This document shows, piece by piece, positions 20,428-29,960 of a DNA stretch of 64,000 nucleotides. A program made the position numbers and the translations under genes. The DNA comes from Aeromonas australiensis (GTDB lineage: Bacteria; Pseudomonadota; Gammaproteobacteria; Enterobacterales; Aeromonadaceae), in contig NZ_CDDH01000051.1 of assembly GCF_000819725.1 (NCBI RefSeq), positions 85,045 to 149,044 of the forward strand. Reading direction: 5' to 3'. Within the stretch, counting starts at the first letter, position 1. Every line of letters begins with the position of its first letter. A model generated the notes under the pieces. That model was not told the DNA's origin, did not search any database, and saw only the letters and a program-made list of their open reading frames with translations.

Positions 20428-23088
20428 ATGTCTGATATCCTGAAGAACGATGTGGACCCGATAGAAACGCTGGAGTGGCTTGCCTCTCTGGAATCCCTGC
20501 TGCGTGAAGAGGGCCCGCAACGCGCTCAGTTCATCCTTGAACAGTTGGCCGAGAAAGCCCGCGTAAGCGGTGTGGACGTGGCTGCCAAGGCAAATCGCGA
20601 TTACATCAACACCATCCCGTCCAGCGAAGAGCCGGACTACCCGGGCGATCTGGAGATGGAGCGCCGCATTCGCGCCATTATCCGCTGGAACGCCATGATG
20701 ATCGTGTTGCGCGCCTCCAAGAAAGACCTGGACCTGGGTGGTCACATGTCTTCCTTCGCCTCTTCCGCGACCATCTACGAAGTCTGCTTCAACCACTTCT
20801 TCCGTGCTCGCAACGAGAAGGATGGTGGCGATCTGGTCTACTTCCAGGGTCACATCTCCCCGGGTATCTACGCCCGTGCGTTTGCTGAAGGTCGCCTGAC
20901 CGAAGAGCAGCTGGACAACTTCCGTCAGGAAGTGGACGGCAAGGGTATCCCTTCCTATCCGCACCCGAAACTGATGCCGGACTTCTGGCAGTTCCCGACC
21001 GTATCCATGGGGCTGGGCCCCATCGCCGCCATCTATCAGGCTCGCTTCCTGAAGTACCTGACCGACCGTGGTATCAAGGATTGCTCCGAGCAGACCGTTT
21101 ACGCCTTCTTGGGTGATGGCGAGATGGACGAGCCGGAAGCCAAGGGTGCCCTGACCGTTGCCGTGCGTGAAAAGCTCGACAACCTGGTGTTCGTGGTTAA
21201 CTGCAACCTGCAGCGTCTGGATGGTCCGGTTGTCGGTAACGGCAAGGTCATCAACGAGCTGGAAGGCCTGTTCGCTGGCGCCGGTTGGGATGTCACCAAG
21301 GTTATCTGGGGTCGCAAGTGGGATGAGCTGCTGAAGAAAGACACTTCCGGCAAGCTGATCCAGCTGATGAACGAGACCGTGGACGGTGACTACCAGACCA
21401 TGAAGTCCCGCGACGGTGGCTACATCCGCGAGCACTTCTTCAACCGTTATCCGGAAACTGCCGCGCTGGTCAAAGACATGACCGACGAGGAGATCTTCGC
21501 TCTGAACCGCGGTGGCCACGATCCTCGCAAACTGTTCGCTGCATTCAACAAGGCGACCCAGACCAAGGGCAAGCCGACCGTTATTCTGGCCAAGACCATC
21601 AAGGGTTACGGCATGGGTGAAGCGGCTGAAGGCAAGAACATCGCTCACCAGGTCAAGAAGATGGAGCTGGACTCCGTGCGTCACCTGCGTGACCGCTTCA
21701 ACCTGCCGGTGGCCGACGAGCAGCTGGCCGATCTGCCTTACCTGAAGATCGAAGCCGGTTCTGCCGAGCACAAATACCTGCACGACCGCCGCACTGCCCT
21801 GAAAGGCTATGTGCCGACCCGTCTGCGCGAAAGCACCACCAAGCTGGAAATCCCGGCGCTGGATGCCTTCGGCCCGCTGCTGGGTGAGCAGGCGCGCGAA
21901 ATCTCCACCACCATGGCGTTCGTGCGTTCCCTGAACGTGATGCTGAAAGACAAGTCCATCGGCAAGCGCATCGTTCCGATCCTCGCTGACGAAGCCCGTA
22001 CCTTCGGTATGGAAGGTCTGTTCCGCCAGATCGGTATCTACAGCCCGCACGGTCAGCAGTACACCCCGCAAGACCGCGACATCGTCTCCTACTACAAGGA
22101 AGACAAGCAGGGTCAGGTTCTGCAAGACGGTATCAACGAGCTGGGCGCCATGTCCTCCTGGCTGGCTGCTGCGACCTCTTACAGCACCAACGACTGCCCG
22201 ATGATCCCGTTCTACATCTACTACTCCATGTTCGGCTTCCAGCGGATCGGCGACATGGCGTGGGCAGCCGGTGACCAGCAAGCCCGTGGCTTCCTGCTGG
22301 GTGCGACCTCCGGTCGTACCACTCTTAACGGCGAAGGTCTGCAGCACGAAGATGGTCACAGCCACATCCTGGCGAACACCATCCCGAACTGCATCTCCTA
22401 CGACCCGTCCTACGCCTATGAAGTGGCGGTGATCGTACAGGACGGCCTACGCCGCATGTACGGTGAGAACCCGGAGAACGTGTTCTACTACATCACCACT
22501 CTCAATGAAAATTATGCGATGCCAGCCATGCCGGAAGGCGCCGAGGAAGGCATCCGCAAGGGTATCTACAAGCTGGAATCCGTCGCCGGTGCCAAGGCGA
22601 AAGTTCAGCTGCTGGGTTGTGGCTCCATCCTGGGTCACGTGCGCAAGGCTGCCCAGATCCTGGCCAGCGAGTATGGCATCGGTTCCGATGTATTCAGCGT
22701 CACCTCCTTCAACGAGCTGGCTCGTGACGGTCAGGACGCGGATCGCTGGAACATGCTGCACCCGACTGCCGAAGCTCGCGTACCGTACATCGCTCAGGTA
22801 CTGGGTTCTGAAGCCACCATCGCTGCGACCGACTATATGAAGTCCTTCGCCGATCAGGTTCGCGCCTTCGTTCCGACCGAGAACTACCGCGTGCTGGGTA
22901 CCGACGGTTACGGCCGTTCCGACAGCCGTGCCAACCTGCGTCGTCACTTCGAAGTGAACGAGTTCTACGTGGTGGTTGCTGCCCTGACCGAACTGGCCAA
23001 GCGCGGCGAGGTAGACAAGCAGGTTGTGGCCGACGCCATCGCCAAGTACGGCATCGATGCCGACAAGGTCAACCCGCTGTACGCGTAA
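20428..23088 (+). CDS. aceE: Pyruvate dehydrogenase E1 component AceE
   Basis: Homodimeric ThDP-dependent decarboxylase that transfers the acetyl unit to lipoyl groups of AceF. The product is 886 residues (E. coli 887). The ThDP-Mg motif begins at FLGDGEMDEPEA and ends in VVNCNLQ; the catalytic HGQQYTPQD region is intact. Codon bias is extreme, as for other highly expressed genes here. Its cofactor is supplied by the thi operon at 57-64 kb. Confidence 0.98.
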   Translation: MSDILKNDVDPIETLEWLASLESLLREEGPQRAQFILEQLAEKARVSGVDVAAKANRDYINTIPSSEEPDYPGDLEMERRIRAIIRWNAMMIVLRASKKDLDLGGHMSSFASSATIYEVCFNHFFRARNEKDGGDLVYFQGHISPGIYARAFAEGRLTEEQLDNFRQEVDGKGIPSYPHPKLMPDFWQFPTVSMGLGPIAAIYQARFLKYLTDRGIKDCSEQTVYAFLGDGEMDEPEAKGALTVAVREKLDNLVFVVNCNLQRLDGPVVGNGKVINELEGLFAGAGWDVTKVIWGRKWDELLKKDTSGKLIQLMNETVDGDYQTMKSRDGGYIREHFFNRYPETAALVKDMTDEEIFALNRGGHDPRKLFAAFNKATQTKGKPTVILAKTIKGYGMGEAAEGKNIAHQVKKMELDSVRHLRDRFNLPVADEQLADLPYLKIEAGSAEHKYLHDRRTALKGYVPTRLRESTTKLEIPALDAFGPLLGEQAREISTTMAFVRSLNVMLKDKSIGKRIVPILADEARTFGMEGLFRQIGIYSPHGQQYTPQDRDIVSYYKEDKQGQVLQDGINELGAMSSWLAAATSYSTNDCPMIPFYIYYSMFGFQRIGDMAWAAGDQQARGFLLGATSGRTTLNGEGLQHEDGHSHILANTIPNCISYDPSYAYEVAVIVQDGLRRMYGENPENVFYYITTLNENYAMPAMPEGAEEGIRKGIYKLESVAGAKAKVQLLGCGSILGHVRKAAQILASEYGIGSDVFSVTSFNELARDGQDADRWNMLHPTAEARVPYIAQVLGSEATIAATDYMKSFADQVRAFVPTENYRVLGTDGYGRSDSRANLRRHFEVNEFYVVVAALTELAKRGEVDKQVVADAIAKYGIDADKVNPLYA

Positions 23089-23096
23089 GTGGATCA

Positions 23097-23125
23097 AGGG
23101 TCGCGCCGTATGACGGCGCGACCCT
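23097..23125 (+). other. Perfect hairpin between aceE and aceF
   Basis: AGGGTCGCGCCGT (23097-23109) pairs perfectly with 23113-23125 around a three-base loop, starting 9 bases after the aceE stop. There is no T-run after it, so it is more likely an mRNA-stabilising or partially attenuating element than a terminator. Confidence 0.7.
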
Positions 23126-23207
23126 GCCAGGATTTAAAACGGTTAACGCGAGATGTGCGTGGCGGCATCAGCCAGTCACGCGGATCGACGCAAGAGGATA
23201 AAGCACA

Positions 23208-25094
23208 ATGTCCAAACAGATTATGGTGCCGGATATCGGCGCCGATGAAGTTGAAGTCACCGAGATCATGGTGGCCGTGGGTGACAAGGTCGAGCTGGAC
23301 CAGTCCATCATCGCGGTAGAAGGCGACAAGGCCTCCATGGAAGTGCCGGCCCCGTCCGCCGGTATCGTCAAAGAGATCCTGATCAAGGTGGGCGACAAGG
23401 TTGCCACCGGTTCCCAGATCATGATCTTCGAAGCCGAAGGCGCTGCCGCCCCTGCTGAAGTGGCTGCACCGGTTGCTGCTGCTCCGGCCGCCGCACCTGC
23501 CGCTGCCGCGCGCAAAGATGTGCACGTACCGGACATCGGTGACGACGAAGTGGACGTGACTGAAATCATGGTTGCCGTGGGCGACATGGTAGAAGCCGAC
23601 CAATCCATCATCGCCGTGGAAGGTGACAAGGCCTCCATGGAAGTGCCGGCACCGTTCGCCGGTCGCGTGGTCGAGATCAAGGTTGCCGCTGGCGCCAAGG
23701 TCTCTACCGGTTCTCTGGTGATGGTATTTGAAGTGGCTGGCGCTGCGCCTGCTGCCGTTGCTGCTCCGGCCCAAGCTGCCGCGCCGGTGGCTGCCGCCCC
23801 GGTTGCCGCCGCTGCCAAAGAGGTCAACGTACCGGATATCGGTGGTGACGAAGTGGAAGTCACCGAGATCATGGTTGCCGTGGGTGACAAGGTTGAAGCC
23901 GACCAGTCCCTGATCGCCGTGGAAGGTGACAAGGCCTCCATGGAAGTGCCTGCGCCGTTCGCCGGTGTGGTCAAAGAGATCAAGGTGAAGGCGGGTGACA
24001 AGGTCTCCACCGGTTCCCTGATCATGGTATTCGAAGTGGCTGGTGCTGCCCCTGCCGCCGCGCCGGTTGCTCAAGCTGCCGCGCCGGTCGCCGCTGCCCC
24101 TGTGGCTGCTGCTCCGGCTCCGGTTGCCCAGGCTGCTGCCGCTGCGACCGATTTCGTTGCCAACGACGCTTACGTACACGCCTCTCCGGCAGTACGCCGT
24201 CTGGCGCGCGAGTTTGGCGTCAACCTGGCCAAGGTGAAAGCCTCCGGTCGCAAGGGCCGCATCGTCAAAGAAGACGTGCAAGCCTACGTGAAGGATGCCA
24301 TCAAGCGCGCCGAGTCCGCTCCGGCTGCTGGCACCGGTACAGGCAACGGTATGAGTGTTCTGCCGTGGCCGAAGGTAGACTTCAGCAAGTTTGGTGATGT
24401 GGAAGAAGTCGAGCTGACCCGCATCCAGAAGATCTCCGGCCCGAACCTGCACCGCAACTGGGTCATGATCCCTCATGTCACCCAGTTCGACGAAGCCGAT
24501 ACCACCGAGCTGGAAGCGTTCCGCAAAGAGCAGAACGCCATGCTCGAGAAGCAGAAGGCTGACGTGAAGATCACCCCGCTGGTGTTCATCCTGAAAGCCG
24601 CCGCCAAGGCGCTGGAAGCTCACCCGCGCTTCTGCAGCTCCCTGTCCGAAGATGGCAGCAAGCTGATCATGAAGAAGTACATCCACATCGGTGTGGCGGT
24701 GGATACCCCCAACGGTCTGGTTGTGCCCGTGGTGCGCGATGTTAACAAGAAGGGCATCATGGAGCTGTCTCGCGATCTGGCCGAGATCTCCAAGAAGGCC
24801 CGTGCCGGCAAGCTGACCGCTGCCGACATGCAGGGCGGTTGCTTCACCATCTCCAGCCTGGGTGGCATCGGCGGTACCAGCTTTACCCCGATCGTCAACG
24901 CGCCGGAAGTGGCCATCCTCGGTGTTTCCAAGTCCGAGATGAAGCCGAAGTGGAACGGCAAAGAGTTCGCGCCGCGCCTGATGCTGCCGCTGGCTCTGAG
25001 CTACGACCACCGGGTGATCGATGGTGCCGATGGGGCTCGCTTCATCACCACCATGAACGGCGTGCTGTCCGACATTCGTCGACTGGTCCTGTAA
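23208..25094 (+). CDS. aceF: Dihydrolipoamide acetyltransferase E2, three lipoyl domains (AceF)
   Basis: Core of the pyruvate dehydrogenase complex; carries acetyl groups on lipoyl-lysines to CoA. The 628-residue protein has three lipoyl domains with the motif [12 protein letters not shown] and lipoyl-Lys at residues 41, 141 and 242, joined by Ala/Pro-rich linkers. A peripheral-subunit-binding domain follows ([14 protein letters not shown], about 322-357), then the catalytic domain with active-site [14 protein letters not shown]. The three-lipoyl layout is as in E. coli (630 residues). A terminator follows the stop. Confidence 0.98.
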   Translation: MSKQIMVPDIGADEVEVTEIMVAVGDKVELDQSIIAVEGDKASMEVPAPSAGIVKEILIKVGDKVATGSQIMIFEAEGAAAPAEVAAPVAAAPAAAPAAAARKDVHVPDIGDDEVDVTEIMVAVGDMVEADQSIIAVEGDKASMEVPAPFAGRVVEIKVAAGAKVSTGSLVMVFEVAGAAPAAVAAPAQAAAPVAAAPVAAAAKEVNVPDIGGDEVEVTEIMVAVGDKVEADQSLIAVEGDKASMEVPAPFAGVVKEIKVKAGDKVSTGSLIMVFEVAGAAPAAAPVAQAAAPVAAAPVAAAPAPVAQAAAAATDFVANDAYVHASPAVRRLAREFGVNLAKVKASGRKGRIVKEDVQAYVKDAIKRAESAPAAGTGTGNGMSVLPWPKVDFSKFGDVEEVELTRIQKISGPNLHRNWVMIPHVTQFDEADTTELEAFRKEQNAMLEKQKADVKITPLVFILKAAAKALEAHPRFCSSLSEDGSKLIMKKYIHIGVAVDTPNGLVVPVVRDVNKKGIMELSRDLAEISKKARAGKLTAADMQGGCFTISSLGGIGGTSFTPIVNAPEVAILGVSKSEMKPKWNGKEFAPRLMLPLALSYDHRVIDGADGARFITTMNGVLSDIRRLVL

Positions 25095-25099
25095 GTGAG

Positions 25100-25127
25100 A
25101 GGGCGGGCCCAGAGCCTGCCCTTTTTA
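25100..25127 (+). terminator. Terminator after aceF
   Basis: AGGGCGGGC (25100-25108) pairs with GCCTGCCCT (25114-25122, one G:U) and is followed by TTTTAC. It separates pdhR-aceEF from lpd. Confidence 0.75.
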
Positions 25128-25192
25128 CTTCTCATTTCATTAACATGATCGTAAACTTGCCCCGTTTTTTTCACGGCTGCAGCCACCCGTTT

Positions 25193-25201
25193 TGGTATAA
25201 G
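25193..25201 (+). promoter_or_regulatory. Extended -10 promoter for lpd
   Basis: TGG TATAAG matches the extended -10 form TG-N-TATAAT, 39 bases before the lpd start. No good -35 element is seen at 16-18 bases. In E. coli lpd also has its own promoter because 2-oxoglutarate dehydrogenase and glycine cleavage use the same E3. Confidence 0.5.
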
Positions 25202-25242
25202 ACTGCGCTGTCCGGGGATATAAGAACGACAAAGAGGTCATG

Positions 25243-26670
25243 ATGAGTAAAGAAATCAAAACCCAGGTCGTAGTACTGGGTGCTGGCCCTGCCGGTTATT
25301 CCGCTGCTTTCCGTGCAGCCGATCTGGGTCTGGATACTATTATCGTCGAGCGTTACTCCACCCTGGGTGGCGTCTGCCTGAACGTGGGCTGCATCCCCTC
25401 CAAGGCCCTGCTGCACGTTGCCAAAGTGATTGAAGAAGCCAAGGCGCTGGCCGAGCACGGTATCGTCTTCGGTGCCCCGCAGACCGACATCGACAAAGTG
25501 CGTCTGTGGAAAGAGAAGGTGATCAACCAGCTGACCGGCGGTCTGGCTGGCATGGCCAAGATGCGTAAAGTGCAGGTTGTGAACGGTTTGGGTAAATTTA
25601 CCGGCCCGAACACCCTCGAAGTTGAAGGTGCCGATGGCAAGACCACTGTGACCTTCGACAACGCCATCATCGCGGCCGGTTCCCGTCCGGTGAAGCTGCC
25701 GTTTATCCCCCACGATGACCCGCGCGTATGGGACTCTACCGATGCGCTGGAGCTGAAAACCGTTCCCGGCAAACTGCTGGTTATCGGTGGCGGTATCATC
25801 GGTCTGGAGATGGGGACTGTTTATTCTTCTCTGGGCTCCGAGATCGACGTGGTGGAATTTGCCGACCAGCTGGTTCCGGCTGCCGACAAAGATATCGTCA
25901 AGATTTACACCAAGCGCGTCGCCAAGAAATTCAACATCATGCTGGAGACCAAGGTCACCGCAGTTGAAGCGCGCGAAGACGGCCTGTACGTCTCCTACGA
26001 AGGCAAACATGCTCCGGCCGAGCCGGTTCGTTACGACAACGTGCTGGTTGCCGTAGGTCGTGTGCCGAATGGCAAGATGCTGGATGCCGAGAAAGCTGGC
26101 GTTGCCGTGACCGAGCGCGGTTTCATCGAGGTGGACAAGCAGCTGCGTACCAACGTGGCGCACATCCACGCCATCGGTGACATCGTGGGTCAGCCGATGC
26201 TGGCGCACAAAGGTGTGCACGAAGGTCACGTTGCCGCCGAAGTGATCGCCGGCAAGAAGCACTACTTCGACCCGAAAGTGATCCCGTCCATTGCCTACAC
26301 CGAGCCAGAGATGGCATGGGTGGGTCTGACCGAGAAGGAAGCCAAGCAACAGGGCCTGAACTTCGAAGTCGCCACCTTCCCGTGGGCTGCATCCGGTCGC
26401 GCCATCGCCTCCGACTGCTCCGACGGCCTGACCAAGCTGATCTTCGACAAGGAGAGCGGCCGCGTCATCGGTGGTGCCATTGTGGGTACCAACGGCGGTG
26501 AACTGCTGGGTGAAATCGGTCTGGCCATCGAGATGGGTGCTGACGCCGAAGATATCGCGCTGACCATCCACGCTCACCCGACTCTGCACGAGTCCGTGGG
26601 TCTGGCTGCTGAAGTGTTCGAAGGCTCCATCACCGACCTGCCGAACGCCAAGGCCAAGAAGAAAAAGTAA
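25243..26670 (+). CDS. lpd: Dihydrolipoamide dehydrogenase E3 (Lpd)
   Basis: FAD flavoprotein that reoxidises dihydrolipoamide with NAD+ in the pyruvate and 2-oxoglutarate dehydrogenase and glycine cleavage complexes. The 475-residue product has the FAD loop VVVLGAGPAGYSAAFRAA, the redox disulfide GGVCLNVGCIPSK, the NAD loop IGGGIIGLEMG and the C-terminal catalytic HAHPTLHE. Two ATG codons are adjacent; the second (25243) has better spacing from AGAGG and matches E. coli MSTEIKTQ. Transcribed from its own promoter after the aceF terminator. Confidence 0.97.
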   Translation: MSKEIKTQVVVLGAGPAGYSAAFRAADLGLDTIIVERYSTLGGVCLNVGCIPSKALLHVAKVIEEAKALAEHGIVFGAPQTDIDKVRLWKEKVINQLTGGLAGMAKMRKVQVVNGLGKFTGPNTLEVEGADGKTTVTFDNAIIAAGSRPVKLPFIPHDDPRVWDSTDALELKTVPGKLLVIGGGIIGLEMGTVYSSLGSEIDVVEFADQLVPAADKDIVKIYTKRVAKKFNIMLETKVTAVEAREDGLYVSYEGKHAPAEPVRYDNVLVAVGRVPNGKMLDAEKAGVAVTERGFIEVDKQLRTNVAHIHAIGDIVGQPMLAHKGVHEGHVAAEVIAGKKHYFDPKVIPSIAYTEPEMAWVGLTEKEAKQQGLNFEVATFPWAASGRAIASDCSDGLTKLIFDKESGRVIGGAIVGTNGGELLGEIGLAIEMGADAEDIALTIHAHPTLHESVGLAAEVFEGSITDLPNAKAKKKK

Positions 26671-26688
26671 TCTTCAGTCCGCTTCATA

Positions 26689-26718
26689 AAAAAAGCCGCT
26701 CGCATGAGCGGCTTTTTG
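26689..26718 (+). terminator. Terminator after lpd
   Basis: AAAAGCCGCTC GCAT GAGCGGCTTTTT, a near-perfect hairpin with a following T-run, 20 bases past the lpd stop. Confidence 0.9.
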
Positions 26719-26794
26719 TTTTCTCCTGGCAGCCCCGACTTCAGCAAAGCCCAATATGCTAAAGATAGGTTTTGGCACTAACCGGAGAGGCACG

Positions 26795-27757
26795 ATGCTA
26801 GAGGCACCCATTCCACCCGATGAGGCATTGCGGCTGGCGACCCTGCGGCGGTTCTCTTTGTTGGATTCCGAGGCCGAGGAGCGGTTTGACCGGCTGACCC
26901 GCATGGCCCGACGGATGTTCAATGTCCCCATCGCGCTGGTGAGTCTGGTGGATGAAGATCGCCAGTGGTTCAAATCCTGTATCGGATTGGAGGTCAGCGA
27001 GACCGCGCGGGATATTTCATTCTGTGGCCACGCCATCATGGGCAATGAGACCTTCATCGTGCCGGATGCCTCGCAGGATCCCCGCTTTGCCGACAATCCG
27101 CTGGTGGTGGGTGGGCCCGGTATCCGCTTCTATGCCGGACAGCCACTGCGGATCGCCAACGGTTGCAAACTGGGGACGCTCTGCATCATCGATACGGTGC
27201 CACGGGAATTGAGCGACGAGGATGTGGGGTTGCTCAAGGATCTGGCTGCGATGGTGGTGCGGGAGATCGAAGCGGTGCAGCTGGCCACCATTGATGAGTT
27301 GACCCTGATCTCCAATCGGCGCGGGTTCGTGATGCTGGCGGAGAAGAGCCTCTCGCTGGCCAGTCGCTTGCAGATGCCACTGGCGCTGCTCTATCTGGAT
27401 CTCAATGGCTTCAAGGGGATCAATGATAGGTGGGGACATGCGGAAGGGGATCGGGCCCTGATCGCCTTTGCCACTCTGCTCAAGCAGGCTTTTCGTGGCG
27501 CCGACGTCTTTGCCCGCATGGGCGGCGATGAGTTCGCCGTCCTGCTGCCCAATGTGGTGGAGGCGCAGGCGCAACTGGCCTATGAGCGTTTCAATGCCAT
27601 GTTGGCCGAGCACAATCAGCACTGTGGTTGCGGCTATGCGCTGACCTGCAGCACCGGGATTGTCTGTTATGACGGGCGCGGCTGTGCCTCCCTTGCCGAG
27701 CTGCTCACCCGCGCAGATGAGCTGATGTATCAGCGCAAACGGGATGGCAAGGGCTGA
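26795..27757 (+). CDS. GAF-GGDEF diguanylate cyclase
   Basis: Probable soluble cyclic-di-GMP synthase (320 residues). An N-terminal GAF sensor domain (about 25-160) is followed by a GGDEF domain (about 165-318) with the active-site motif RMGGDEFAVLLP. The product-inhibition I-site RGAD sits exactly five residues before GGDEF, so feedback control is predicted. No membrane segment is seen. ATG 26795 is preceded by GGAGAGG; an in-frame start 13 codons upstream is less likely. The ligand of the GAF domain is unknown. Confidence 0.9.
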   Translation: MLEAPIPPDEALRLATLRRFSLLDSEAEERFDRLTRMARRMFNVPIALVSLVDEDRQWFKSCIGLEVSETARDISFCGHAIMGNETFIVPDASQDPRFADNPLVVGGPGIRFYAGQPLRIANGCKLGTLCIIDTVPRELSDEDVGLLKDLAAMVVREIEAVQLATIDELTLISNRRGFVMLAEKSLSLASRLQMPLALLYLDLNGFKGINDRWGHAEGDRALIAFATLLKQAFRGADVFARMGGDEFAVLLPNVVEAQAQLAYERFNAMLAEHNQHCGCGYALTCSTGIVCYDGRGCASLAELLTRADELMYQRKRDGKG

Positions 27758-27784
27758 CCGCTATACCTGATTAGCCGCCACTAA

Positions 27785-27818
27785 AACAACAGAGAGCGCC
27801 ACGGCGCTCTCTGTTGTT
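27785..27818. terminator. Bidirectional terminator between GGDEF gene and chemoreceptor
   Basis: AACAACAGAGAGCGCC and GGCGCTCTCTGTTGTT flank a two-base loop. The long perfect stem lies between convergent genes and can serve both. Confidence 0.8.
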
Positions 27819-27853
27819 GATGGCTTAGGTCAAGGCCAAGGCCAAGGTCGGGG

Positions 27854-29764
27854 TCAGAGCCGGAAGTTGCCAACCAGCTTGTCGAGCTCGCCGGAGAGCT
27901 GCTGCAGGCTGCGGCTGGCATCAGTCAGCTGGTGCGCAATATCGGCGGTCTCCATGGTGAGCTGGTTGATATCCTCCACGTTGCGGTTAAGTTCTCCCAC
28001 CACGCTGGATTGCTCTTCGGTGGCGGTGGCCACCTGGATGTTCATGTCGTTGATCTGGGTGATGTGGGCGGTGATCTGGCCAAGGGCAACGTTGGCCTCA
28101 TCGGCCTGGCTCACTACCTCCAGACTCTGGTTACGCCCCTGCGCCATGGCGCTGACGGCGCGGGCACTCTGCTCTTGCAAGCGGTTGATCATCCCCTGGA
28201 TCTCGGCGGTCGAGGCGGCGGAGCGGTTGGCCAGATTGCGCACCTCATCTGCCACCACGGCGAAACCGCGACCCTGTTCACCGGCGCGAGCGGCCTCGAT
28301 AGCGGCGTTCAGTGCCAGCAGGTTGGTCTGCTCCGAAATGCTGCGGATGGTTTCGAGGATGCTGCCGATGGAGTCGGTCTGGCTCGCCAGCGATTCGATA
28401 ACCCCAGCCACCTGCTCAATCTCGCCGGAGAGGCCGACGATACCGTGGCGTGCCTGCGCCACCACTACTGCACCCGCATCGGCCTGATCGTTGGCCTGTC
28501 TGGCTACTTCGGCTGCCAGCGAGGCGTTACCGGCGATCTCGCTCACCGTGGCTCCCATCTGGTGGATGGCGGTGGCCACCTGCACGGTGCGGTCACGCTG
28601 GGCAGTACAGTTGTGCTGGGTCAGCTGGGCCTTGTTGGCCACCTCGTTGGCGGTGGCGGCGAGTTGGCGGGAGTTCTCTGCCACCTGCTCGATGGAGCCG
28701 TGGATCTTGGCGACGAAGTTGTTGAAGCCGGTGGCGACCTGACTCAGCTCATCACGACCCTCTACTTTGAGACGCTGGGTGAGATCCCCATCACCGCTAC
28801 CCAGTGCCTTGAACAGGCGGGCCAGCTCGTTGAGCGGACGGCTGACCGAGCCAGCCAGCAGCATCCCCATCAGCCCCATGGCCAGCGCAATCACCAGCGA
28901 GATCATCAGGATCTCGTTGCGGGTCTGATCCAGCCCTGCATAGATTTCGGCTTCTGGCACCTGGGCCACCAGATACCAGTCGAGCAGCGGGATATAGCTG
29001 CTGGCCAGTACCATGGGCTCACCGTTCACCTCGGCGTTGATGACGGCAAAGGGGCGTTTGGCCAGCAGGCTGCCGGTATCACCGCTGGCAATGTTGCCAA
29101 GGGTGTCACGCTCGATACGGTTAGCCTCCGGATGCAGCTTCACCTTGCCGCTGCCATCGACCATAAAGACGATGCCGCTCTCTTCCAGCCGGAAGTTGGC
29201 GACCATGGTCACCATGGTGTCGAGGGATTTGGCAAAGCCGGCCAGCCCGCGCCCGTTGAGCTGCTGGAAGTTGACGAACAGCTTCACCTCGCCGTTGCTC
29301 TCGCGAAAGATGCTTAAGGTCATCTCCTTTTGGCTCTTGGTGTAGTCATAGAACCAGGCGTCCTGCGTGGGGGTCAGGTTGCGCAGAAAGCCATCCTGGT
29401 TGTAGTAGGCGGCACTCTGGCGATCGGCGAAGGAGGCGGTCACCAGCCCATACTGGTTGGCCACATCCTTGAGCTGGTTGATGAGGAGTGGCTCCTGCTC
29501 TTTGGGCATGCCCCGATCCACCCAGTCGAGGATAAAGCGGTCGGTGGCCAGTTGGCGAGCGGCCTGGGCGATACCGTGGAGATCCTGTTCGATCTCCTTG
29601 CTGATCCGCTGGGTCAGGTTGGGTAGCTCCTGCTCGAACATCCGGGTTTCGATCAGTTGCTGGGCCGACCGTTGGCTGAAGAAAGCCACCAACAGGCAGG
29701 AGACAACCACGGCCAGGGTGACCGTCGCCAGGATTTTCTGTTTAAGGGTGAGGGTTGCCAGCAT
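27854..29764 (-). CDS. Methyl-accepting chemotaxis protein with Cache-type sensor
   Basis: Chemoreceptor of 636 residues: membrane helix 1 (about 8-28), a periplasmic Cache-like ligand domain (about 30-265), membrane helix 2 (about 275-298), a HAMP linker ([21 protein letters not shown]) and a cytoplasmic signalling domain whose hairpin tip reads [21 protein letters not shown]. The ligand is not predictable. ATG 29764 ([10 protein letters not shown]) gives a normal N-terminus; the frame is open 21 codons further upstream. No CheB/CheR-type C-terminal pentapeptide is evident. It stands alone between two convergent or divergent genes. Confidence 0.92.
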   Translation of the reverse strand: MLATLTLKQKILATVTLAVVVSCLLVAFFSQRSAQQLIETRMFEQELPNLTQRISKEIEQDLHGIAQAARQLATDRFILDWVDRGMPKEQEPLLINQLKDVANQYGLVTASFADRQSAAYYNQDGFLRNLTPTQDAWFYDYTKSQKEMTLSIFRESNGEVKLFVNFQQLNGRGLAGFAKSLDTMVTMVANFRLEESGIVFMVDGSGKVKLHPEANRIERDTLGNIASGDTGSLLAKRPFAVINAEVNGEPMVLASSYIPLLDWYLVAQVPEAEIYAGLDQTRNEILMISLVIALAMGLMGMLLAGSVSRPLNELARLFKALGSGDGDLTQRLKVEGRDELSQVATGFNNFVAKIHGSIEQVAENSRQLAATANEVANKAQLTQHNCTAQRDRTVQVATAIHQMGATVSEIAGNASLAAEVARQANDQADAGAVVVAQARHGIVGLSGEIEQVAGVIESLASQTDSIGSILETIRSISEQTNLLALNAAIEAARAGEQGRGFAVVADEVRNLANRSAASTAEIQGMINRLQEQSARAVSAMAQGRNQSLEVVSQADEANVALGQITAHITQINDMNIQVATATEEQSSVVGELNRNVEDINQLTMETADIAHQLTDASRSLQQLSGELDKLVGNFRL

Positions 29765-29960
29765 AAAGGTGCTCAAAAGGTTGATGATGGGTCGGATGTA
29801 TATTAGCGGCCGTACCGTGAGACTCATGAATTCGCTGTGCCATAAATTTTCAGATTGCGTTTGCGATCACAGGATATCGAGGGGGCCGCGAAGATGCTGG
29901 GGTGGCCCTGGCCGTTAGCGGTTGCGCTCATTGGCCGGCCCCTTATAGTAGAGGCCATCT

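Noticed and set aside
20263..22365. Long open frame antisense to pdhR and aceE
   Set aside because: Composition shadow of aceE; the translation is His/Gly/Val-rich without family features.
23097..23125. Terminator between aceE and aceF
   Set aside because: The stem is perfect but is followed by GCCAGG rather than a T-run, and aceF has no clear promoter of its own in the gap.
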